Under the pieces are notes generated by a model. That model saw nothing but the letters and a program-made list of their open reading frames with translations, was not told the DNA's origin and searched no databases. From an uncultured Treponema sp. (GTDB taxonomy: Bacteria; Spirochaetota; Spirochaetia; Treponematales; Treponemataceae), in NCBI GenBank assembly GCA_947165795.1, contig CAMVBP010000094.1, forward strand, positions 1 to 7,732: a DNA stretch of 7,732 nt, in the 5' to 3' direction. The position numbers and the translations under genes are program-made. Position 1 is the first letter of the stretch. The number at the start of each line of letters is the position of its first letter. Shown one piece after another: positions 1-5,902 of the stretch.

Positions 1-1419
1 AAGCTTTACTTTGAGCCAGTTACAACAGAAGACGTTCTTCAGATTTACGAGAAGGAAAAGCCATTCGGAGTTATCGTTCAGTTCGGTGGACAGACACCAC
101 TTAACATTGCTCGCGAGCTTCAGGAAAACGGCGTAAACATTCTCGGAACTTCAATCGACTCAATCGACATTGCAGAAGACCGCGATCTCTTCCGTCACAT
201 GATGGAAAAATTGGAAATCCCAATGCCTGAAAGCGGAATGGCTGTTGACTTTGATGAAGCAAAAGCAATCGCAGATAAGATTGGATATCCTATTATGATT
301 CGTCCTTCTTTCGTTCTTGGCGGACGCGGAATGGAAGTAATCTATGATGAAAAAACTTTACGCGAATATGTAGATAAGGCTGTAGGTGTTACACCGGATC
401 GTCCGCTTTTGATTGACCGCTTCTTAAAGAATGCGCTTGAATGTGAATCTGATGCACTTGCAGACAGTGAGCACGTTTATATTCCTGCAATCATGGAACA
501 CGTTGAGCTTGCCGGAATCCACTCAGGTGACTCTGCGTGTGTAATTCCACCTGTATCTATTCCACAGAACTGTCAGGAAACAATCAAGGAATATACAAAG
601 AAGATTGCAGAAGCACTCCACGTATGCGGTTTGATGAACATGCAGTATGCTATTGAAGACGGAAAAGTTTATGTAATCGAAGCAAATCCTCGTGCTTCAA
701 GAACTGTTCCTCTTGTATCAAAAGTTTGTGATACACAGATGGCCCGTCTTGCAACAAGAATGATGCTCGGTGAATCATTAAAATCACTCGGGCTTAAAGA
801 TAAAACTATTCCATACTATGGTGCAAAAGAAGCCGTTCTTCCATGGGCACGTTTCCCTGGAGTTGACCCTATCTTAGGACCAGAAATGCGTTCAACAGGT
901 GAAGTTCTCGGTCTTGCAGAAGACTTCCCGCTTGCATATTACAAGGCACAGGAAGCAGCTGGAGATGAACTTCCACACGCACCTGCTGCATGGGAAAACA
1001 AAAAGGTTTTGATTTCTTTGAGCAACAAGGAAAACTTAAAGGATCAGGTAATTACAATCGGAAAAACTTTGAAAGATCTTGGCTTTACATTGGTTGCAAC
1101 TCAGGGAACTGCAGATTTCTACAACTCAAACGGAATTAAGTGTGATGTAGTAAATAAGATTGGTGCAGGCCGTCCTGATGTAGTCGATATGATTATGAAC
1201 AAAGATGTTTGTCTTGTAATCAATACACCAAAAGCAAAACGCAACTACGCAGAAGACCGTAAGACAATCCGTAAAGCTTGCCTTAAATACAAGGTTCCAT
1301 ACATTACTACTCTTGCCGGAGCTTTAGCAGCCGTAAAAGGAATTGCCGCAGTTAAAAATGGCAACGGTGGCGAGGGCGGAGTTAAGAGCTTGCAGGAATA
1401 TCACAGCCTGATAAAGTAA
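1..1419 (+). CDS. carB: Carbamoyl-phosphate synthase large subunit, C-terminal 472 residues (5' end outside window)
   Basis: CarB makes carbamoyl phosphate from bicarbonate, ammonia (channelled from the CarA glutaminase) and two ATP, feeding pyrimidine and arginine synthesis in the cytoplasm. Frame 1 is open from base 1, starting KLYFEPVTTEDVL, so the gene enters from the left; the ATG at 199 is internal. The fragment aligns with roughly residue 602 to the end of the E. coli protein. It contains the second ATP-grasp (carbamoyl phosphate synthetic) domain: RPSFVLGGRGME at fragment residues 101-112, IMEH..AGIHSGDSA at about 164-179, and the metal-binding Q215, E227 and N229 (NMQYA...VIEANPRASR), equivalent to E. 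coli Q829/E841/N843. The MGS-like allosteric domain runs from about residue 334, with ATQGTA, VNK and INTP motifs; the usual INTT/INTP position carries Pro here. C-ending codons (ATC, TTC, AAC) are commoner than in every downstream gene, as expected for a well-expressed gene. The DinB-like gene follows after 4 bases. Confidence 0.98.
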   Translation, partial: KLYFEPVTTEDVLQIYEKEKPFGVIVQFGGQTPLNIARELQENGVNILGTSIDSIDIAEDRDLFRHMMEKLEIPMPESGMAVDFDEAKAIADKIGYPIMIRPSFVLGGRGMEVIYDEKTLREYVDKAVGVTPDRPLLIDRFLKNALECESDALADSEHVYIPAIMEHVELAGIHSGDSACVIPPVSIPQNCQETIKEYTKKIAEALHVCGLMNMQYAIEDGKVYVIEANPRASRTVPLVSKVCDTQMARLATRMMLGESLKSLGLKDKTIPYYGAKEAVLPWARFPGVDPILGPEMRSTGEVLGLAEDFPLAYYKAQEAAGDELPHAPAAWENKKVLISLSNKENLKDQVITIGKTLKDLGFTLVATQGTADFYNSNGIKCDVVNKIGAGRPDVVDMIMNKDVCLVINTPKAKRNYAEDRKTIRKACLKYKVPYITTLAGALAAVKGIAAVKNGNGGEGGVKSLQEYHSLIK

Positions 1420-1423
1420 AAAT

Positions 1424-1954
1424 ATGGAAGAATTAATTACACAGATAAAACAGCAGACAGAAATAAATTTCCTGAATATTCAGAACCAGATTGAGGTTGC
1501 TGAACTTGAAGCTGTTTTTGACGGTGTAAATGGTTCGAGATATATTTTTCATTACCTTCATTCAATGGACCGGTTTTTTATTAATCCAATCGGATACATT
1601 TATGAAGGTAATAAACTTTTTGGAATAGACGAAAACCTTAGCGTAATTGATTCTAAACGTGAAGGTTATATTGAAGATGTTTCGATTGTAATTCCACGAG
1701 AAAAGCTTCTTGCATATTTTGAATTTGTAAAAAATAAGATTGAAGCATTTTTTGAAAATCTTACTGTGGAAGAGCTTTTGCAAAAGCCCGAAGGCTGTGA
1801 ATATACTCATTTTGAACTTATTCTGGCACAGTTCAGGCATAATATGTGGCACGTTGGTCTTTCAAGTGCAATAACTTTTGAATCAAAAAAAATCTGGAAT
1901 GAATTTACAGGACTGAGCGGCTTGAGAAAGATGATTAAGCTAAAGAAGGAATAA
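1424..1954 (+). CDS. DinB-superfamily (putative metal-binding four-helix-bundle) protein
   Basis: A 176-residue cytoplasmic protein without signal peptide or membrane segment. Its size, helical character and histidine spacing fit the DinB/YfiT-like superfamily, small four-helix bundles that usually hold a metal with three histidines and include thiol transferases and many members of unknown role. The candidate ligands are H43 or H46 in YIFHYLHSMDRFF, and H139 and H143 in AQFRHNMWHVG, the HxxxH pattern typical of the last core helix. The ATG at 1424 lies 4 bases after the carB stop. No Shine-Dalgarno is visible because the preceding bases are the carB end and an A-rich spacer, so translation probably depends on ribosomes finishing carB. 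This makes it the distal gene of a carB transcript. Substrate is unknown, and a link to carbamoyl phosphate metabolism is not implied. The family call is by motif and eye only. Confidence 0.8.
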   Translation: MEELITQIKQQTEINFLNIQNQIEVAELEAVFDGVNGSRYIFHYLHSMDRFFINPIGYIYEGNKLFGIDENLSVIDSKREGYIEDVSIVIPREKLLAYFEFVKNKIEAFFENLTVEELLQKPEGCEYTHFELILAQFRHNMWHVGLSSAITFESKKIWNEFTGLSGLRKMIKLKKE

Positions 1955-1956
1955 GT

Positions 1957-1993
1957 CTTTTTATTGGCGGTTGATTTATTGACCGCCGAAAAG
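1957..1993. terminator. Stem-loop between convergent genes, possible bidirectional 3' end
   Basis: GGCGGT (1966-1971) and ACCGCC (1982-1987) form a perfect 6-bp GC-rich stem with a 10-base loop. CTTTT (1957-1961) and AAAAG (1989-1993) can extend it after an asymmetric internal loop. It occupies the 21-base gap between the two convergent stops, and its right arm covers the last codons of the minus-strand gene. The U-run precedes the stem on the plus strand rather than following it, and neither strand has a U-tract directly after the stem, so it is not a textbook intrinsic terminator. Confidence 0.35.
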
Positions 1994-2488
1994 CCTGCTG
2001 AATAATCCTTTTTTTGGCTGTTTTTCTTCTTCTGTTTTTTTAGGCATTACCACAATTCCAAGCATTTCCTGCGAATTTGAAATTATGTATGGCGCGGCAA
2101 GTAATTCAAATACTTTAAGATATTTATCTTTTCCTTCGCGTGCTGCAAGCGTATCTGCTTTATTTCTTATATACTCTTTTACGATTGCAAAGGCTTCGTC
2201 ATAATCGTCAATTAATATATACAATTTTATTTTAAATACACTAGTTAAGCATGTTGAAGCGCCGCCGTAAATATTGTTTACATTTTCGCCTTCTGTGTAT
2301 GTTGGGATGTCCATAGAAGCAAGCATGCTGCGAATCATGAAACAATCAATTTGAGCGCTTAAATTTAAAAAATGCTGATATTTTTTTCCGTTGCGAACAC
2401 TTTCAAAAAATTTTTCTTCTATTTGTGTATAGTCTTCGGATTCTTCCGGGAGAGAGTCTTCATTGATATCTTCAAAATCGGAATTCAT
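1976..2488 (-). CDS. DUF2007-like putative signal-transducing protein
   Basis: A 170-residue soluble protein. Residues 1-30 are strongly acidic (DFEDINEDSLPEESEDY). Residues 47-107 resemble the DUF2007 fold: 'IDCFMIRSMLASMDIPTY' (helix, then strand), a glycine-rich turn INNIYGGAS-like at 71-78, then 'KIKLYILIDDYDEAFAIVKEYI', matching the family pattern of a residue-pair strand followed by a helix ('V.V...D.E.A..IL'). The family is called putative signal-transducing on little evidence and its job is unknown. A helical stretch follows at 110-135, and the protein ends with a basic tail PKKGLFSRLFGGQ, which could contact membrane or a partner. The ATG is supported by GAGGA at 2496-2500 on the minus strand, 7 bases before it. 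It is divergent from the MATE gene and convergent with the DinB-like gene, so it is probably monocistronic. Confidence 0.75.
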   Translation of the reverse strand: MNSDFEDINEDSLPEESEDYTQIEEKFFESVRNGKKYQHFLNLSAQIDCFMIRSMLASMDIPTYTEGENVNNIYGGASTCLTSVFKIKLYILIDDYDEAFAIVKEYIRNKADTLAAREGKDKYLKVFELLAAPYIISNSQEMLGIVVMPKKTEEEKQPKKGLFSRLFGGQ

Positions 2489-2513
2489 TTTCTGATCCTC
2501 ATGTTTTTAAATA

Positions 2514-2535
2514 TTCACAAATTTGCTTTTGTGAA
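2514..2535. repeat. Perfect inverted repeat (8-bp arms, 6-base spacer), candidate operator or leader hairpin
   Basis: TTCACAAA (2514-2521) and its exact complement TTTGTGAA (2528-2535) flank TTTGCT. The element lies 25 bases upstream of the DUF2007-like start codon. It would either overlap that gene's promoter as a dimeric regulator site or form a hairpin in its leader. No gene for a regulator is in the window. Confidence 0.45.
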
Positions 2536-2564
2536 AACGATTTTTAAAAAATGTATTAATCGTT
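2536..2564. repeat. Perfect inverted repeat (7-bp arms, 15-base spacer), candidate operator
   Basis: AACGATT (2536-2542) and AATCGTT (2558-2564) are exact complements separated by an A/T-rich spacer. The repeat directly abuts the TTCACAAA/TTTGTGAA palindrome, so two symmetrical elements lie back to back in the divergent spacer. The CG pair in each arm stands out in very AT-rich DNA. Confidence 0.35.
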
Positions 2565-2618
2565 GAATTAATTTATAACATGAAAAGCAGGTAAGTGTAA
2601 ATGTCGCATAAAGAAATG

Positions 2619-2645
2619 TTGCATGAAAAAAGATTTTTATATAAA
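2619..2645 (+). promoter_or_regulatory. Weak candidate sigma70-type promoter for the MATE gene
   Basis: TTGCAT (2619-2624, four of six to TTGACA) and TATAAA (2640-2645, five of six to TATAAT) are separated by 15 bases, two short of optimal. A transcript from here would start about 2652, practically at the ATG at 2654, implying a leaderless or nearly leaderless message. That would fit the absence of a Shine-Dalgarno before that ATG. Confidence 0.25.
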
Positions 2646-2653
2646 CTGACTCA

Positions 2654-4117
2654 ATGTCAAAAAATAGTTCAGACGGTCAGATTACAGGCTCTTCCGGTAC
2701 AATCTCGAAAAATCTTACAGAGGGAAATGTTTTTTCTATTCTCATAAAATTTTCTCTGCCTTATCTGTTTTCCTGTTTTTTGCAGACTTTTTATGGACTT
2801 GCAGATATTTTTATAATCGGTCAGTTTTACGGAGCAACTTCTATTTCTGCCGTTTCTTCGGGAAGTCAGCTTATGCATATGTTTACAGTTATGCTTGCCG
2901 GACTTGCCATGGGCGTAACTGTAAGTATTGGTCGTTGTGTCGGCGAAAAAGATAATAAAAATCTTTCGCATGTAATTGGAAATTCAATTTTAATTTTTGC
3001 AATTATTGCCGCATGTGTAACTGTTGTTTTAATTATTTTTACACGCCCGATTTTGAATTTAATTTTTACTCCAAAGGAAGCTTTTTCTGAAACCTATAAA
3101 TATGTAATAATTTGTTTTGCCGGAATTCCTTTTATTACTGCATATAATCTTTTGAGCAGTATTTTCCGTGGTCTTGGAAATACAAAAAGTCCGATGTATT
3201 TTGTACTTGTTGCAGGTGTGTTTAATATCATTCTGGATTATATTTTTATTGGTGGATTCCATTGGGGTGCAGCAGGCGCGGCCAGTGCAACAATTATTTC
3301 GCAGGCGTTCAGCGTAATTTTTGCGCTCATTTCATTAAGGAGAATAAGTTCCGGTTTTGGGCGCGAAAAAAATATTGCCAGAGATGAAATTACTTCTGAA
3401 TCAAAAAATACTATTGGTGAATTATCGCTTTCTAAAAAAGATTTTTGTTTTTATGCTTCTATAATTTCTCATATTCTTAAAATAGGGCTTCCTATTGCGA
3501 TTCAGGAAGGCCTGATTCAGATTTCTTTTATGGTTATTACTGCCGTTGCTAATTCTCGTGGCGTTCAGGTTGCAGCCGCTGTTGGCATTGTAGAAAAAAT
3601 CATCTGCTTTTTATTCCTTGTTCCTTCTGCAATGCTTTCTTCCGTTTCTGCTATTTCTTCTCAGAATGTAGGAGCACAGCAGCATAAACGCGCACGAACA
3701 ACACTTGCTTATGCCGTCTTAATTTGTATGGGTTTTGGTGCAGTCGTTTTTACAGCCTGTCAGTTTTGGGCAGAAAAAATACTTCAGATTTTTTCATCAA
3801 ATGAACCACAGGTTATTATACTTGGAGCAGGGTATCTTCGGGCATATACATTAGACTGTATTTTTGCCGGCGTTCATTTTTGCTTCAGCGGATTTTTCTG
3901 CGCCTATGGTAAATCCTTTTATTCATTTATCCATAACATTTTTTCAATAGTAATTTTCAGAATTCCTGGAGCTCTTCTTGCTTCCATAAAATTTCCGCAG
4001 ACACTTTACCCTATGGGACTCGCGGCCCCAATAGGATCATTCTTTTCAATTATTGTCTGTTTATTTTTATTCTACAAAATGGTAAACAGACAGACATTTG
4101 TTGATAAAGTTATTTAA
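2654..4117 (+). CDS. MATE-family multidrug/organic cation efflux transporter
   Basis: A 487-residue inner-membrane protein of the MATE (MatE/NorM-DinF) superfamily, which exports drugs or metabolites in exchange for Na+ or H+. After a polar N-terminus comes NLTEGNVFSILIKFSLPYL at 20-38, then the hallmark LQTFYGLADIFIIGQF at 43-58, typical of the bacterial DinF/NorM-like branch. About twelve hydrophobic segments follow in two halves. The first half includes FRGLGNTKSP at 171-180 and NIILDYIFIGGFHWGAAGAA at 191-210. The second half starts with ILKIGLPIAIQEG at 274-286 and includes SAISSQNVGAQQHKRA at 332-347, the counterpart of the first-half VSIGRCVGEKD. The cytoplasmic linker between halves (about 229-268) is long, charged and serine-rich. 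The ATG is fixed by an in-frame TAA at 2642-2644; no Shine-Dalgarno precedes it. The 3' end overlaps the convergent secreted-protein gene by 51 bases. Substrate cannot be read from sequence. Confidence 0.93.
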   Translation: MSKNSSDGQITGSSGTISKNLTEGNVFSILIKFSLPYLFSCFLQTFYGLADIFIIGQFYGATSISAVSSGSQLMHMFTVMLAGLAMGVTVSIGRCVGEKDNKNLSHVIGNSILIFAIIAACVTVVLIIFTRPILNLIFTPKEAFSETYKYVIICFAGIPFITAYNLLSSIFRGLGNTKSPMYFVLVAGVFNIILDYIFIGGFHWGAAGAASATIISQAFSVIFALISLRRISSGFGREKNIARDEITSESKNTIGELSLSKKDFCFYASIISHILKIGLPIAIQEGLIQISFMVITAVANSRGVQVAAAVGIVEKIICFLFLVPSAMLSSVSAISSQNVGAQQHKRARTTLAYAVLICMGFGAVVFTACQFWAEKILQIFSSNEPQVIILGAGYLRAYTLDCIFAGVHFCFSGFFCAYGKSFYSFIHNIFSIVIFRIPGALLASIKFPQTLYPMGLAAPIGSFFSIIVCLFLFYKMVNRQTFVDKVI

Positions 4118-5848
4118 AGATGTACTGAAAAAAGTATCTTGTAAAATAATTTTTGCGGCTAAATTATTGATAGGAATAAACCATACTTCACCTAAAACTG
4201 TATCATCCCATTTTTCACCTTTATAAACACTTTCTATAGTCATTCTGTATGTGCCTTTTCCTAATACCATTGGATTAACTATTGAGTTAATTGCAAGCCA
4301 GGTATATTTTGCGTTATATAATTCAGGAAATGTATTGGCAAAATATAGAGTAGATATTTTTTTACCTGCTGAGGTGGTTAACGACATTGATTCTATACGA
4401 TTGTTTGCTTTCCAGGAGCCATCGAGTGCGCCTGTTTTATTATAAATACTGTAATCCGGGTAATCATAATTTCCTTTGTCGAATTGCATATTTTCATAGT
4501 CTTTTGAACCACCAAAACGTCGAAGTCCATTTGTAGCAAATGGTCCTATCGCATTTTTTGTGAGAGTGAATTCAATCCATTCTCCAATTCCATCGCCTTT
4601 AACACCTTCAACCCAGCCGTTTAAAAGATTTCCATCAAATGAAGTTTTTGCTGCATAATTTGAATCTATTAAATTATTGTCCATATTTGCCCAGTCACCG
4701 CTGTTATCGCAGGCAATTTTGTATGTTCCGGGAAGTGTTGATGAAGCCTTGATATTAGTAACAAAATCCTGTGGTCCATCATTGTTTGGTAAATATATAT
4801 TTGATTCCTGGAACATATCTGTTGTATTAAAAATGAAATATTCATTTTTCTGAGGTTTATAATTTTCTGTCGCATAAATATAAGTACTGTAAGAATGGCC
4901 TAACTCGCCGAGATCTGAGCTTTCGAATCTTTGTTCAGAATTTTCAAAAGTGATTCCGCTATCTGTAATAATAACAAAGGATTTTATATTTCCTTTCCAG
5001 GTTCCTCCTGTAGAAATATCATAATAAAAATTGTAATTAATTGAGCGGTAATTTCTTTTTTCTGTATAAATAGAATAATGAACATTTAGCACAGAAGAAG
5101 CTGAAGGTTCAAAAGTCAATTCGTGGTAAAAATGTAGAACCATTTTGAGTGTATAAACTTCAGAATCTGTATTTTCAGAGCGGTAATATGAATTATAATA
5201 TTGCAGATCTTCTGTGTATTCACTATGTTTTTCTATTGAAGTTTCTATTCCAACTGTTTGAATTTGAACAGGTTTTCCATCTTGTATTATCTGACATGGA
5301 TTTAATTCACCAAATTCAGTATTGTATTTTTTCAGTTCAGAAAGATATTGATTAATACTAAGTGTTCTTAGTTTTTTATCCAGAGCAAAGAATTCATTTT
5401 TATCTGTGTTTAAATTGTATGAATAATCATTGCTATTTATTTCCAGTTTTTTTCCCATCGCAAAAGACAGTAAATTTATATCTGAAGAAAAACCATTTCC
5501 AATATTTATATAATTAGAAACTGTGCCATCGCTGTTTACGACAACCTGTGTAGTTACTACAACAGGAAAGGCACAAGGTACAACAACTTTTTGTGGAGTA
5601 GTGTTTTTAAAACCAAAAATTGCTGTAACCTCGTTTCCATGAACTTTTTGACTTATTGTTTCATCGCTATACCATGTTCCAGTCTGCTCAACTATCATCA
5701 GTTCTTTTTCCAAAGCGATTTTGTCGTTAGGCTCTTTTACATATATATTGCCATATGTCCAGTCTTCAGGTTTGATTGCACCACCATCGTCTGCAAAGAC
5801 TGTACCTGCGATAATAAATGCAAAAATAATTGCTGCTATTTTTTTCAT
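4067..5848 (-). CDS. Secreted protein with DUF4424-like N-terminal part and C-terminal NADase-type glycan-binding domain
   Basis: A 593-residue exported protein. Residues 1-19 form a Sec signal peptide (MKK, hydrophobic core, TVFA then DD), with no lipobox cysteine, so it is probably periplasmic or extracellular. Residues about 20-320 resemble DUF4424-type proteins: DDGGAI...GNIYV near the mature end, then IALEKELMIV at 44-53, a strand-rich 'VTAIFGFKNTTPQKVVVPCAFPVVV' region at 74-98 and later beta segments. Residues about 365-560 match the NADase-type glycan-binding (discoidin-like) domain: KASSTLPGTYKI at 367-378, NLLNGWVEGVKGDGIGEWIE at 407-426 (the family signature), TNGLRRFGGSKDYENM at 439-454, NNRIESMSL at 482-490 and GTYRMTIESVYKGEKWDDT...GEVWF at 532-557. 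The start has GGAGG (5853-5857) 4 bases before the ATG. It is probably cotranscribed with the orphan gene upstream (54-base gap). The last 34 residues lie beyond the domain, and the final 16 plus the stop are antisense to the MATE gene. A cell-surface or carbohydrate-binding role is inferred; no catalytic motif was seen. Confidence 0.85.
   Translation of the reverse strand: MKKIAAIIFAFIIAGTVFADDGGAIKPEDWTYGNIYVKEPNDKIALEKELMIVEQTGTWYSDETISQKVHGNEVTAIFGFKNTTPQKVVVPCAFPVVVTTQVVVNSDGTVSNYINIGNGFSSDINLLSFAMGKKLEINSNDYSYNLNTDKNEFFALDKKLRTLSINQYLSELKKYNTEFGELNPCQIIQDGKPVQIQTVGIETSIEKHSEYTEDLQYYNSYYRSENTDSEVYTLKMVLHFYHELTFEPSASSVLNVHYSIYTEKRNYRSINYNFYYDISTGGTWKGNIKSFVIITDSGITFENSEQRFESSDLGELGHSYSTYIYATENYKPQKNEYFIFNTTDMFQESNIYLPNNDGPQDFVTNIKASSTLPGTYKIACDNSGDWANMDNNLIDSNYAAKTSFDGNLLNGWVEGVKGDGIGEWIEFTLTKNAIGPFATNGLRRFGGSKDYENMQFDKGNYDYPDYSIYNKTGALDGSWKANNRIESMSLTTSAGKKISTLYFANTFPELYNAKYTWLAINSIVNPMVLGKGTYRMTIESVYKGEKWDDTVLGEVWFIPINNLAAKIILQDTFFSTSLNNFINKCLSVYHFVE
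4117..4140 (+). terminator. Imperfect hairpin just after the MATE stop, weak terminator candidate
   Basis: AAGAT-GT-ACT (4117-4126) pairs with AGTATCTT (4133-4140) around a GAAAAA loop, giving 8 base pairs with a 2-base bulge. It starts at the last base of the MATE stop codon. The stem is AT-rich and is not followed by a U-run, and on the other strand it lies inside a coding region. It may only help 3'-end formation. Confidence 0.2.
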
Positions 5849-5860
5849 GTTTCCTCCATG

Positions 5861-5892
5861 TCATCCCGTATTAGCCGGCGGGTTTGCGGGTA
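5861..5892. repeat. GC-rich palindromic patch in the gap between the two minus-strand genes
   Basis: CCCG (5865-5868) can pair with either of two CGGG copies (5879-5882 or 5887-5890), and GCCGGC (5874-5879) is itself a perfect palindrome. On the minus strand the patch reads as CCCGC, three A, CCCGCCGGC, then CGGGATGACA. It lies between the stop of the orphan gene and the ribosome-binding site of the secreted-protein gene, so it would sit in the operon's intercistronic RNA. It is strikingly GC-rich against its surroundings. No U-tract follows on either strand, so it is not a standard terminator. Confidence 0.4.
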
Positions 5893-5902
5893 TTTAAGTT
5901 TT

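Larger units (their letters stand above)
2489..2653. promoter_or_regulatory. Divergent intergenic region carrying the starts of both neighbouring transcripts
   Basis: This 165-base AT-rich spacer separates the divergent DUF2007-like and MATE genes, so promoters for both should lie here. It contains two abutting perfect inverted repeats listed separately. For the plus strand, the best box pair is TTGCAT (2619-2624) and TATAAA (2640-2645), with a short 15-base spacer. For the minus strand I could not pick a convincing -35/-10 pair among the many AT-rich stretches. Confidence 0.5.

Noticed and set aside
199..201. ATG at 199 as the start of carB
   Set aside because: The 66 codons before it are in frame and match the conserved CarB sequence (YFEPVT, VQFGGQTPL), so the ATG is internal.
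1562..1852. Minus-strand open frame antisense to the DinB-like gene
   Set aside because: It lies wholly opposite a gene with clear family features, and its F/K/I/N-rich translation is typical of an antisense shadow.
2009..2015. Run of seven T as a terminator U-tract for the plus-strand transcript
   Set aside because: It lies inside the minus-strand coding region (KK/GLF codons) and is separated from the GC-rich stem by more than 20 bases.
2514..2535. CRP-type binding site
   Set aside because: A CRP site reads TGTGA-N6-TCACA. Here the half-sites are in the opposite order (TCACA first, TGTGA second), so only the words match.
2669..3262. Minus-strand open frames antisense to the MATE gene
   Set aside because: Both are opposite well-conserved MATE transmembrane coding sequence and show no independent motif or ribosome-binding site.
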